The notes under the pieces were generated by a model. It was not told where the DNA came from and ran no database searches. It saw nothing but the letters and a program-made list of their open reading frames with translations. Below, one piece after another: positions 10,027 through 19,793 of a stretch of DNA of 40,427 bases (positions are counted from its first letter, which is position 1; each line of letters begins with the position of its first letter). Both the position numbers and the translations under genes were made by a program. Origin of the DNA: Bacillota bacterium (GTDB lineage: Bacteria > Bacillota > JAAYKD01); NCBI GenBank assembly GCA_012522585.1, contig JAAYKD010000021.1, forward strand, positions 1 through 40,427, in the 5' to 3' direction.

Positions 10027-10938
10027 TTGAATTGGAGCAGAGCCAAGAGCATACTTTTGCTGATTTTTGTCCTCCTCAATTTAGTGCTGGCTTATTTCAA
10101 CTTTTGGCAGCCTGGGCAAGTTTGGGATAGCCCATTGAGTGGCGATGATATTTATGTTACAATCAGAAATCAGCTTCTGGACGAAAAAATCGCTATTTTA
10201 CAGTCCATACCAAAGAAAGTTCCTCAAGCTTCTCTTTTGAGTTTAAAAAGAGACGATTCATCCCTTCTTTTAGCTGATCATCTCTTTGCCCAAAAGGATG
10301 TGGAAAAAGAGATCAGGATCTCTCATGATCATGAGCAGAACTTTATTTTTAGAAGCGATCAGGAGGAGTTGATTATCTCCTCAGATGAGTTCATGACCTA
10401 TTACAATAGAAGGGAAGAGGATGACGAGGAAGCTTTAATATCCTACGACTTTGCCAAGAGTGCAGCTGAAGATTTTATTAAAAATCGTTTAGGCTTTAGC
10501 AGTTTTAACTATAAATTTGAACCCTTTAGCGGAGTCGAAAATATAGCAGCTCAACAGAATGTTATCTATTGCCCTACCTACAAAGGCGCTCCCATATTTG
10601 ATCTAGGCATAGATCTGGTCATCCAGAATGACGAAGTTTTAATAGGTAATTTTAATATTTACAAGCAGATCAGCTCCGTCGACCGAGTTGAATGGGTGAC
10701 TCCAGCGATTGACATATTGTTGCGTTTGCCCCAAGATGATTTGATCGTGCAATTACGGGATCAGGCTTTAGAACAGGATGAAAACTGGTTGGTTATAACC
10801 GATTTGCGCTTTGGATATTTTAGTTTTTATCAAACCGGGCAAGAAATTCAAGCCCAGCCGGTTTGGCGAGTAGACTTAGATGGTGGTCAAGTTGTTTATT
10901 ACGATGCTTTTACAGCCAAGAGGCTTTTTCATCATTGA
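10027..10938 (+). CDS. yycI: YycI-like Wal regulatory protein
   Basis: 'MNWSRAKSILLLIFVLLNLVLAYFNF' N-terminus typical of YycI; TTG start after AAAGGAGTG. Confidence 0.85.
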   Translation: MNWSRAKSILLLIFVLLNLVLAYFNFWQPGQVWDSPLSGDDIYVTIRNQLLDEKIAILQSIPKKVPQASLLSLKRDDSSLLLADHLFAQKDVEKEIRISHDHEQNFIFRSDQEELIISSDEFMTYYNRREEDDEEALISYDFAKSAAEDFIKNRLGFSSFNYKFEPFSGVENIAAQQNVIYCPTYKGAPIFDLGIDLVIQNDEVLIGNFNIYKQISSVDRVEWVTPAIDILLRLPQDDLIVQLRDQALEQDENWLVITDLRFGYFSFYQTGQEIQAQPVWRVDLDGGQVVYYDAFTAKRLFHH

Positions 10939-10978
10939 ATAAAAGTAATAAGAAAAGATTAGGATGTGAATATCTTTC

Positions 10979-12256
10979 ATGGAAAGAATCATTATCGAAG
11001 GGGGAATCCCTTTAAAAGGCACCCTCAGAGTAAACGGTGCAAAAAACTCGGCAGTAGCGCTTTTGGCTGCAGCCGCTCTCACCGACGAGGAAGTTGTGCT
11101 GGATAATCTGCCGGAAATAGTCGATGTCTTTGTGATGATCGATATTCTTAAAGCGATCGGCATGAAGGTGACCAGAAGAGGGAAATTTGAATGGCATATA
11201 GCCGCCGGCGATCATTTGAATTATCAAACACCGTCGGACATTGCTGTTAAATTGAGGGCCTCCTATTATTTTCTGGGCTCACTTTTGGCAAAAAAGGGTA
11301 AGGTTAATGTTGCTTTGCCGGGAGGTTGCCAAATCGGAGCAAGGCCGATCGATCAGCATTTGAAGGGCTTTACCGCTTTAAATGCAACTCATTTATTGGA
11401 AGATGATCAGGTCAAATTGAATACAGAACATTTAAAAGGTGGTCATGTCTTTTTCGATATGTCAACCGTCGGTGCCACCATCAATGTCATGCTGGCTGCC
11501 AGCATGGCGGAAGGCACTACTATCATGGAAAACGCAGCCCTCGAGCCTGAGGTCATTGATGTAGCTAACTTCATCAACGCCATGGGCGGAAGCGTCAGAG
11601 GTGCCGGAACCGAGACGATTAGAGTTACCGGGGTCAAGCGCTTTGGCAGCTGTGTCTATTCTTGTATCCCTGATCGAATCGAAGCGGGTACCTTCATGTT
11701 TGCTGCCGCTGCCAGCGGTGGCGACGTTACTTTGAGCAATGTCATCCCCGAACATTTGGATGCGGTAGTTGCTAAATTACGGGAATCGGGTCAGGAAATA
11801 GACGTTACCTTAGATACAATTCGGGTGAAAGCTAACCCTAACCCTCAGGCTGTTAATATAAAAACCCTGCCCCATCCTGGCTTTCCTACTGATTTACAAG
11901 CTCCGGCTATGGCGTTTTTAGCTTTGGCGCAAGGGGAAAGTCAATTTCACGAAACAATTTATGAATCTCGCTTTGGCCATGCTGAAGAATTGAATCGTAT
12001 GGGAGCAAATATTACAGTCAATGGTCAACGGGCTGTAGCTCAAGGAGTCGAAGGCTATGTTGGTGCTGAAGTCACGGCAACAAACCTGAGAGCCGGAGCT
12101 TCTTTGGTCATAGCAGGCTTGGCTGCTCAAGGAACCACCTATGTAGCAGGGGTAGAACATATAGATCGAGGCTATGACCGCATAGTCGATCGTTTACAGA
12201 GCTTAGGGGCAAAAATTAGGCGAGAAAGTCGTCCTAATTGGCCTAAAATCGTCTAA
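10979..12256 (+). CDS. murA: UDP-N-acetylglucosamine 1-carboxyvinyltransferase
   Basis: 'NGAKNSAVALLAAAAL' and 'LPGGCQIGARPIDQHLKGF' with the active-site Cys. Confidence 0.96.
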   Translation: MERIIIEGGIPLKGTLRVNGAKNSAVALLAAAALTDEEVVLDNLPEIVDVFVMIDILKAIGMKVTRRGKFEWHIAAGDHLNYQTPSDIAVKLRASYYFLGSLLAKKGKVNVALPGGCQIGARPIDQHLKGFTALNATHLLEDDQVKLNTEHLKGGHVFFDMSTVGATINVMLAASMAEGTTIMENAALEPEVIDVANFINAMGGSVRGAGTETIRVTGVKRFGSCVYSCIPDRIEAGTFMFAAAASGGDVTLSNVIPEHLDAVVAKLRESGQEIDVTLDTIRVKANPNPQAVNIKTLPHPGFPTDLQAPAMAFLALAQGESQFHETIYESRFGHAEELNRMGANITVNGQRAVAQGVEGYVGAEVTATNLRAGASLVIAGLAAQGTTYVAGVEHIDRGYDRIVDRLQSLGAKIRRESRPNWPKIV

Positions 12257-12267
12257 AGAGGTGCTTC

Positions 12268-12735
12268 ATGGCCGCAATCTGGGCTGAAATTTACCGAGAA
12301 TTGGCTGTTATAGTTTTGGCAGCGATGCCTATTATAGAGTTAAAAGGGGCCATACCCATAGCCATGGCAAAAGGCTATGGTATATGGCCATCTTTTTGGC
12401 TTTCTTTTTTTGGCTCGTCTTTACCTGCAGTTCCGATATTCTTACTTTTGCGACCTGTTCTCAGTTATTTAAAGCGTAAAACATTTTTACAGCCTCTTGG
12501 TATCAGAGTTGAAAGAAAAATAAGTAACAATCGTCAAAACATCGATAAATACGGCTTGTTTGGGCTTTTTTTCTTTGTCGCCATCCCCTTGCCCGGAACA
12601 GGAGTTTGGACAGGCTCGGCTTTGGCTGCGTTTTTGAAGTTGAAGTTTTGGCCTTCAGTTGCCGCTATAATTTTGGGTAATTTTCTAGCTGGGATTATTA
12701 TTACTCTAATCACTTTAGGTTTTATCATTATATAA
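12268..12735 (+). CDS. COG2426 small multidrug export family membrane protein
   Basis: 'MPIIELKGAIPIAMAKGYG' and 'IPLPGTGVWTGSALAAFLKLK'. Confidence 0.85.
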   Translation: MAAIWAEIYRELAVIVLAAMPIIELKGAIPIAMAKGYGIWPSFWLSFFGSSLPAVPIFLLLRPVLSYLKRKTFLQPLGIRVERKISNNRQNIDKYGLFGLFFFVAIPLPGTGVWTGSALAAFLKLKFWPSVAAIILGNFLAGIIITLITLGFIII

Positions 12736-12753
12736 AAGAAAGAAGGATGTGTT

Positions 12754-13512
12754 ATGAAAATTCTGCCTCTGGCTTCCGGTAGTACTGGCAACGCCCTCTT
12801 GGTCCAAGAAAATGACACGTCCATTTTAATAGATGCAGGCATTGGCCCCAGAATTTTGAAGCAGAGATTGGCCAGCAGCGGTGTCGCTTTAAACGATATC
12901 AGAGCTTGTCTACTGACTCACGAACATAGCGATCATACTCAAGCCTTGGCTCGGGTTACTTTCCCTAAATCTATAAAAATGGTGGCAAACGCCGAGACTT
13001 GGTTGGCAGTAGAGCAGCAGCTGGATACTTCTGTCTATGATTTTTATGAATTGCCCGTAGGCAATTTGATCAACCTAGGTGATTTATCCGTCCAGAGTCT
13101 GCCGATTAGCCATGACGGAGTTAATCCGGTAGCCTATTTAGTTCACGCTAAGTCGGGTAAAAGCTTTCTCTATGCCACCGATTTTGGGATCATGCCAAAA
13201 TGGTTTCCTCATGCTTTAAAACTGGCCGATTATGTTTTTATCGAGGCTAACCACGATAGACAAATGCTGATCACAGGACCCTATCCCAGCCATTTAAAGC
13301 GGCGAGTGGCCAGCCCTTATGGCCATCTCTCCAACGATCAGACTGCTCAGATTTTGAGCAAATATTTAACTCCTAAGACTAAAAAGATATATTTAGGTCA
13401 TCTGAGCCAGACCAACAATACTCCTCAGCTGGCTTTGAGAACAGTCAGCACGGCCTTGTTGAACCAGGGCTTCGATTTGAATCGTTTGGAAATAGAGGCG
13501 GCAGCGCCTTAA
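12754..13512 (+). CDS. yycJ: YycJ/WalJ MBL-fold metallohydrolase
   Basis: 'LASGSTGNALLV', 'LLTHEHSDH', 'SPYGHLSNDQT', 'LGHLSQTNN'. Confidence 0.9.
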   Translation: MKILPLASGSTGNALLVQENDTSILIDAGIGPRILKQRLASSGVALNDIRACLLTHEHSDHTQALARVTFPKSIKMVANAETWLAVEQQLDTSVYDFYELPVGNLINLGDLSVQSLPISHDGVNPVAYLVHAKSGKSFLYATDFGIMPKWFPHALKLADYVFIEANHDRQMLITGPYPSHLKRRVASPYGHLSNDQTAQILSKYLTPKTKKIYLGHLSQTNNTPQLALRTVSTALLNQGFDLNRLEIEAAAP

Positions 13513-13572
13513 AAACTGAAAGCTTTGTCTTATTGACAAGGCTTTTTTAATAGAATTATTTGGGGGTGGATC

Positions 13573-14052
13573 ATGAAGATACAAATTTTAGCTGTAGGTA
13601 AAATTAAAGAAAAATGGTTGCTGCAGGGTTTGGCCGAATATTCTAAGCGCTTAAAGTCCATGGCTGATTTTAGCATCTACGAAGGGGCAGAAGAAAAAGC
13701 TCCGGAGGGTCTGTCTTTAAAAAGCATTGAGCAGATAAAAGCCAAAGAAGGCCAGCGCCTGCTCAAACAAGTGAGAAAAGGCGACTATAATATTGCCTTG
13801 GATATTCAAGGCAAGGCTCTTAGTTCGGTTGAGCTAGCTCATTTACTAGAGGACCTGGCTATTCAAGGCAGACCTAAGACAAACTTTTTTATTGGTGGTA
13901 GCTTAGGCTTGAGCTCGGAAGTGCTAGATGCTTGTCAGATCTCTTTGAGCTTCTCCAAACTAACCTTCCCTCATCAGCTGATCCGCCTTGTCTTAGCCGA
14001 ACAAATTTACCGAGCCTTTAGTATTATCAACAAATTGCCCTATCACAAATGA
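13573..14052 (+). CDS. rlmH: 23S rRNA (pseudouridine1915-N3)-methyltransferase RlmH
   Basis: 'FFIGGSLGLSSEVL' and 'KLTFPHQLIRLVLAEQIYRAFSIINKLPYHK'. Confidence 0.96.
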   Translation: MKIQILAVGKIKEKWLLQGLAEYSKRLKSMADFSIYEGAEEKAPEGLSLKSIEQIKAKEGQRLLKQVRKGDYNIALDIQGKALSSVELAHLLEDLAIQGRPKTNFFIGGSLGLSSEVLDACQISLSFSKLTFPHQLIRLVLAEQIYRAFSIINKLPYHK

Positions 14053-14143
14053 GTTTGCTTTGCTTTGTTCAATAATATTTGCTACTTAAGACTGTTATAG
14101 TCTATAATTGTAGATAAGTTAAATTTTATAAAGGAGTGGTCAA

Positions 14144-15544
14144 ATGGAAGATTTAAGACAAAAAGTCAAAGAAAAAGTTTGGTCTTATAAAGAAGATATG
14201 ATCAAAGACATCTTTGAACTGGTGGCCATTGAAAGTGTACAAACAGAAGCCAAACCTGGCATGCCTTTCGGCGAAGGTCCGGCTTTAGCTTTGGACAAAT
14301 CTTTGGAAATTGCCCAGCGCTTAGGTTTTGAAGCCGTAAATTTAGACAATTATGTGGTCTATACTCACAGCGGTCAAGGCAAAGAGAGAATTGGCGTTTT
14401 GGGTCACGTTGACGTTGTGCCTTTAGGCGAAGGCTGGACAAAAAAACCTTTGGGTGGCGACCGCGACGAGGAATTCATCTACGGACGTGGAGTTAGCGAC
14501 AATAAGGGACCATGCATTATGAGTCTTTATGCCTTGAAGATTATCAAAGAGCTGGGCATAGAGTTGAACAAAGAAGTTAGGATTCTAATGGGCGCTAACG
14601 AAGAGAGTGGCATGCAATGTGTCAGATATTACCGAGAAAAAGAAGGCGGTTTCGACTATGCTTTCTCGCCAGACGCATCTTTTCCCGTTACCTTTGGTGA
14701 AAAGGGCGGCTTCTCAGCTAGGTTTTCTGCCAGCAAGGTAGGCCCAGGCCCGGTTAAGCTGATTCATATTAAAGGTGGTACTGCCGGCAACGTTGTTTGC
14801 CCTAAAGTCGATGTTGTTTTAGAGGCTGAACAGCAAGAACACGATGAGGTTTTAGAAAAGTTCACCGCTTATTTGGCTGCCAATGATTTAAAAGGCCAAT
14901 CAATAATCAAAGAAAACGAAATCCAATTGCAATTGGAAGGGGTAGCGGCTCACGCTTCCACGCCGGAGCAGGGAGTCAACGCTATCTCCCATATGATGGG
15001 CTTTTTGCAGACGATTATGCCCCATGTGCCCTTTGTTGCAGGCTATAACCAATGTATCGGCTTGGCCTATAATGGAGAAAATTGTGGCGTCGATTTACAC
15101 GACGAATACGGCCGCTTGACCTTCAACGTTGGTGTTATCAACACAGAAGAAGATCTAATCACCGCTAATATAGATATTCGCTATCCTGTCACCATTGAAG
15201 ATTTTAGCCCTCACAGGGATACCCTCTTGGCCAATCTTGAAAAATGTGGTTTTGAGGTAAAGAATGTACGCATGGGCAAACCCTTGTTTGTGCCACCTGA
15301 GAGCCCCTTGATCAAGACTCTCTCTGCAGTTTATGAAGAGATTACCGGTGACACAGAAAACAAACCCACTACCATGGGCGGAGGCACCTATGCCAAAAAC
15401 TTCGACAATTGCGTAGCCTTTGGAGCGACATTTGTCGGTGAGAACAACAATATCCACAATGTGGACGAGCGTCAAAACATCGAAAACATTCTAAGAGCCA
15501 CTGAAATCATCACTCACGCCATCATTCGTCTTTTATCCCTATAA
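14144..15544 (+). CDS. pepV: M20 dipeptidase, PepV/Sapep-like
   Basis: 'GVLGHVDVVPLGEGWTKKPLGG', 'GRGVSDNKGP', 'TMGGGTYAKNFDNCVAFG'. Confidence 0.92.
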   Translation: MEDLRQKVKEKVWSYKEDMIKDIFELVAIESVQTEAKPGMPFGEGPALALDKSLEIAQRLGFEAVNLDNYVVYTHSGQGKERIGVLGHVDVVPLGEGWTKKPLGGDRDEEFIYGRGVSDNKGPCIMSLYALKIIKELGIELNKEVRILMGANEESGMQCVRYYREKEGGFDYAFSPDASFPVTFGEKGGFSARFSASKVGPGPVKLIHIKGGTAGNVVCPKVDVVLEAEQQEHDEVLEKFTAYLAANDLKGQSIIKENEIQLQLEGVAAHASTPEQGVNAISHMMGFLQTIMPHVPFVAGYNQCIGLAYNGENCGVDLHDEYGRLTFNVGVINTEEDLITANIDIRYPVTIEDFSPHRDTLLANLEKCGFEVKNVRMGKPLFVPPESPLIKTLSAVYEEITGDTENKPTTMGGGTYAKNFDNCVAFGATFVGENNNIHNVDERQNIENILRATEIITHAIIRLLSL

Positions 15545-15667
15545 AAAAGAATGAAAAAGCAGGAATAAAGCAGAGATTCTTCGAGTAGGGAAGGAATATT
15601 TCTTCTTAAAAGGGAATACTTATAAGGATACATATCACAATAATTTAATAGGAGGTAGTTTAAGAAT

Positions 15668-17719
15668 ATGGCTGAAAAAAGAGGCATGAAAGTAGATGAT
15701 CTGCTGAGGCTGAAATGGGCCGGTGGTCCGCGTATTTCTCCCGACGGCAAAAAAATCATCTATGTAGGAACCGAAATCAACCCTGAAAGCAAAGCCTATG
15801 AATCAAAACTATGGCAAGTTTCTACCTGCGGCAAGACCAAACCAATACCATTTACCAATGGCAAGAACGATTCAAATCCTCGTTGGTCTCCGGTAGGCGA
15901 CAGCTTAGCCTTTGTTTCCAACCGTAGTGGAGCACCTCAAATCTGGTTGCTCAAAACCGGTGCCGGTGAAGCTCAACAGTTGACCAAAATGCGCTATGGT
16001 GCCAACAACCCAGTCTGGTCACCCGATGGTAAAAAAATCGCCTTCATCGCTCGCATGGATATTAAAGATGAAGACGACATTATGACCACACCAGTTTCTA
16101 AAAAAGAAAAAGATGCTTTAGCCAACCAGTATAAAGATAAAGCCAGAGTTATTGAGAGAATGCGCTACAAGATGAACGGCATGGGCTATTTGGATACTGA
16201 TAAATATGCTCATATTTGGACCATCGATCTAGAAAGCGGCGAACTCAAGAGAATAACCGAAGGCAATTACAACAACATGGGCATCGCCTGGTCTAATGAC
16301 AGCAGCAAAATCGCTTTTGCCAGCAATCGTTCGGAAGACCCGGATATGGACGGCTGGAAAAATGATATCTTCGTCGTTTCAGCTGAAGGCGGCGAACCGG
16401 TAGCTTTGACCAAAGGTGAAGGTTCCTTTATGAATCCGGTCTGGGGCCCCTGTGGCACTCATCTGATTTTTGCCGGAAGCGATCGTAAATTTGCCGGTGC
16501 TACTCACATGAAGATCTATCACGTTAAAGCTGATGGCAGCGAAGAAGCTGTTAACATCTTACCTGAAGATTTTGATGTACCAGTGGGCGATACCGGTGCC
16601 AGCGATAGCCGCTTTGGCAACAGTGGCAATCTTTTTGTTTTTGATAAGGACAAATTGGGAATTTACTTCCAAGCTCATTATCATGGTGCTACTCATATCT
16701 ATTATCTGGATATCGAAGAGAAAAAAGTCAGCCAAGTTACAGAAGGCAATCGTCAAGTCTTTGCCTATGACTTCAGCTACGATCGCAAAATGGTAGCTTT
16801 AGGCTGGGGCGATACTCCTAATATTACAGAAATTTCTGTGCTCAACTTAGAAACCAAAGAAGAAGTAAAATTGACCGACATCAATCGCGAAATTTTAGAT
16901 GAAATTGAAATCGTGTTACCCGAAGAATTCTGGTATAAAGCCGAAGACGGCTGGGATGTGCAAGGTTGGTTGATCAAACCCTTGGGCTGGAAAGAGGGCT
17001 ATAAATATCCCCTAGTTCTACAGATTCACGGTGGGCCTCATACCATGTATGGCTATGGCTTCTTCCATGAGTTCCAAGCTATGGCAGCAGAAGGCTATGC
17101 AATCTTATATGTCAACCCTCGAGGTTCTCATGGTTATAGCCAAGAATTCGTTCACGCTTGCATAGGCCATTACGGCCAGGGTGACTTCACCGATATCATG
17201 TCTGGCGTCGATGCAGCTTTAGCTAAATGGGATTGGATTGACGAAGATCGCATGGTAGTAACCGGCGGCTCCTACGGTGGCTTTATGACCAACTGGATTA
17301 TCGGTCAAAATAACCGCTTTAAAGCAGCAGCTACCCAGCGCTCCATCTCCAACTGGATGAGCTTCTTCGGTGTTTCCGATATCGGCTACACCTTTACCGA
17401 AAACGAGCTGAACGTCAGCCCCTTCGACGATGGTGCCAACGACAAACTCTGGGACTTCAGCCCCTTGAAGTATGTGCAAAATGTAAAAACACCTTTGCTC
17501 ATCATTCACAGCGAACAGGATCATCGCTGCCCCATGGAGCAAGCTGAACAGCTCTTCATTCAATTGAAAAAATTAGGCCAAAAAGTGCGCTTCTGCCGCT
17601 TTGACGGAGCTACCCACGATCTTTCCAGAACCGGCAAACCTAGTTTACGTTTAGACAGATTGAACCACATCATCAACTGGTTCAACGAGCATGTAGATGT
17701 AACTCCGGTCGAGAAATAA
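15668..17719 (+). CDS. S9 family (prolyl oligopeptidase) peptidase
   Basis: TolB-like beta-propeller repeats, then 'GGSYGGFMTNWI' nucleophile elbow, Asp ('HSEQDHRCP') and His ('DGATHDLSRTG'). Confidence 0.93.
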   Translation: MAEKRGMKVDDLLRLKWAGGPRISPDGKKIIYVGTEINPESKAYESKLWQVSTCGKTKPIPFTNGKNDSNPRWSPVGDSLAFVSNRSGAPQIWLLKTGAGEAQQLTKMRYGANNPVWSPDGKKIAFIARMDIKDEDDIMTTPVSKKEKDALANQYKDKARVIERMRYKMNGMGYLDTDKYAHIWTIDLESGELKRITEGNYNNMGIAWSNDSSKIAFASNRSEDPDMDGWKNDIFVVSAEGGEPVALTKGEGSFMNPVWGPCGTHLIFAGSDRKFAGATHMKIYHVKADGSEEAVNILPEDFDVPVGDTGASDSRFGNSGNLFVFDKDKLGIYFQAHYHGATHIYYLDIEEKKVSQVTEGNRQVFAYDFSYDRKMVALGWGDTPNITEISVLNLETKEEVKLTDINREILDEIEIVLPEEFWYKAEDGWDVQGWLIKPLGWKEGYKYPLVLQIHGGPHTMYGYGFFHEFQAMAAEGYAILYVNPRGSHGYSQEFVHACIGHYGQGDFTDIMSGVDAALAKWDWIDEDRMVVTGGSYGGFMTNWIIGQNNRFKAAATQRSISNWMSFFGVSDIGYTFTENELNVSPFDDGANDKLWDFSPLKYVQNVKTPLLIIHSEQDHRCPMEQAEQLFIQLKKLGQKVRFCRFDGATHDLSRTGKPSLRLDRLNHIINWFNEHVDVTPVEK

Positions 17720-17737
17720 GAAAACTAAATAATCGAA

Positions 17738-17791
17738 GCCCCTTTAAGACTCCGATTTTAAAATCAGAGCCCTTTAAAGGGGCTTTTTGTT
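17738..17791 (+). terminator. Long nested intrinsic terminator
   Basis: AAGCCCCTTTAA...TTAAAGGGGCTTTTT outer stem enclosing CTC-C-GATTTTAAAATC-A-GAG. Confidence 0.85.
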
Positions 17792-17907
17792 CTTAAATTT
17801 TTCTCTTGTCATTTCTCTTGTCATTTGTTTGTAATTTGACTTTGTAATTGCTTTGTGTCGTAATAGAAAGTGTACTAATAAAATTAAAGCAGAAAGTGAG
17901 TTCTATT

Positions 17908-19635
17908 ATGAGATCAACGAAGTTTAAATCATTTTTAGTCTGGAGCCTGCTAATCAGCCTCGTTCTAACAGGTTTGCCCATGAAGGCCCAAGCAGCAACT
18001 CTTTTAGATGAGTATTTGCGCCTTGGTTTTCTATTCAATGTCTCAGACCCTTTAGGAGAAATCGAAGCTGCCGACGGTGCTTTGAACTATGTTTCTCCCG
18101 ATTGGTTTGGCCTCGACTGGAACGGCCGTCTGGTCGTCTATGAACAAGCCGATTTAGAATTCGTGCGCCAGATGCATTTAAGAGACATTAAAGTTGTTCC
18201 CTTTTTGGCCAACAGCTTTAATGCTAATTTAGCCTCTGTTGCTTTGAACAATTCCGATCAATTGACCGATGACATTGTGGCGGCAGTGGAGAGATTGAAT
18301 TTAGACGGGGTCAATTATGATTTAGAGAATGTTGACGCTACGGAGCGGGATTTACAAACAGAGTTTGTTCGTCTCTTAAAAGAGAAGATGCCCAATAAGC
18401 ATATCAGTGTCTCTTTGGCTGCCAATCCTCACAATTGGCGTGGGGGCTGGCATGATAGTTACGATTACGCCAAACTAGCCCAATATAGCGATCATATAGT
18501 GTTGATGTCTTACGAGTTGATGTACTACACACGCTACAACGGCAACTCCACATCCAATTATGGTGCTGCTGTAGCCGGTGAAGATGCCATGATCGAAGCT
18601 GTGGAAGACCTGATGGAACGAGGCATACCAGCTCGTAAAATCTTGCTGGGTATTCCTTTTTATGCCCGATTGTGGTTTGAACGTCCTCTAGTCAAAGGAG
18701 ATACTTTGAGCTCTTATCAAAAGAGTTTGACCCACAAAGATGGCAAAGCCTTAGGCCATTTGCAGGTTGAGCGAATTTTAAAGCACCCGGAGATCAAGGA
18801 TCTGCAACATGTATTGGAACCTGCCACCAAAAGTGATTTGAGCACCTTTCGAGTCGATGAAACCATCCTCTTACCCTTTATGCGTTTGGAGCCGGGCCAT
18901 TATTCCGTTTATCATGAGAGTCAAGAGTCTTACACTCATAAAATGGCTTTGATGCGTCGCTTCAATTTAGCCGGTTACGCAGCTTGGGCTGTCGGTCAAG
19001 AAAACCCTGAGTTTTGGGTAGCCCTGGGAGGTGGAGGCGCTCCTCCGGAAATTCACTTAATCGAACGTAATTTTGCCGATATAAAAGGCCATTGGGCCGA
19101 AAATCAGATTCTCTACGGTGCTGCCAGAAGCTGGCTCTCCTGGACCAAAGCCACCAGATTCTACCCTAATAACGGGGTCAACAGAGCCGAAACCGCCGCA
19201 ACTTTGCGCAGAACCCTCAATTTAACCTTGATTGACAAGGAAGAAATCAAGGAGTTCATCGATGTCCCCAATACCCACTGGGCTTACACAGATGTCCAGA
19301 CTCTGGCCTACTATGACTTGATGAAGGGGGTCAATGTCACTGCCCCTTATCGTTTTGGTCCTTACGATTACTTGACCAGAGCCCAAATTGCCACAATACT
19401 GGACCGCATCTTCTTTGATGATGGCAGTGGCTTATATGACGAAGAGCTGCTGGCTCGCTTTAGCGACATGGCTGTGGAATACAAAGGCCACTGGGCCGAA
19501 GCTTCCTTGGCACGAGTTGTCGAAGCAGGCTTGCTCAACGGTTTTGAAGACTTTACTTTAAGACCTGAAGAAGTTTTGACCAGAGCTCAGTTGATGACCG
19601 TTCTTTACAGAGTGGATAGGTTGTTGTTGCAATAA
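17908..19635 (+). CDS. GH18 glycoside hydrolase with C-terminal SLH domains
   Basis: Signal peptide; GH18 'LDGVNYDLENVD'; 'GIPFYARLW'; SLH-type 'FADIKGHWAENQI', 'FIDVPNTHWAY', 'FSDMAVEYKGHWAE'. ATG at 17908 preferred over the supplied 17848. Confidence 0.9.
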   Translation: MRSTKFKSFLVWSLLISLVLTGLPMKAQAATLLDEYLRLGFLFNVSDPLGEIEAADGALNYVSPDWFGLDWNGRLVVYEQADLEFVRQMHLRDIKVVPFLANSFNANLASVALNNSDQLTDDIVAAVERLNLDGVNYDLENVDATERDLQTEFVRLLKEKMPNKHISVSLAANPHNWRGGWHDSYDYAKLAQYSDHIVLMSYELMYYTRYNGNSTSNYGAAVAGEDAMIEAVEDLMERGIPARKILLGIPFYARLWFERPLVKGDTLSSYQKSLTHKDGKALGHLQVERILKHPEIKDLQHVLEPATKSDLSTFRVDETILLPFMRLEPGHYSVYHESQESYTHKMALMRRFNLAGYAAWAVGQENPEFWVALGGGGAPPEIHLIERNFADIKGHWAENQILYGAARSWLSWTKATRFYPNNGVNRAETAATLRRTLNLTLIDKEEIKEFIDVPNTHWAYTDVQTLAYYDLMKGVNVTAPYRFGPYDYLTRAQIATILDRIFFDDGSGLYDEELLARFSDMAVEYKGHWAEASLARVVEAGLLNGFEDFTLRPEEVLTRAQLMTVLYRVDRLLLQ

Positions 19636-19793
19636 GGATGATTGGGAAATATAAATATTTATTTCACTTAGCAGGAATTATTCTTAGTTAAGGAGAATAA
19701 CCAATAACCAATATAGCTTATTAAAAAGCTAACTCTGTAATCGACTCTTTTAGAATAAAGAGTTTCAAATTATATGAAAAGGAGCAAATGTTG

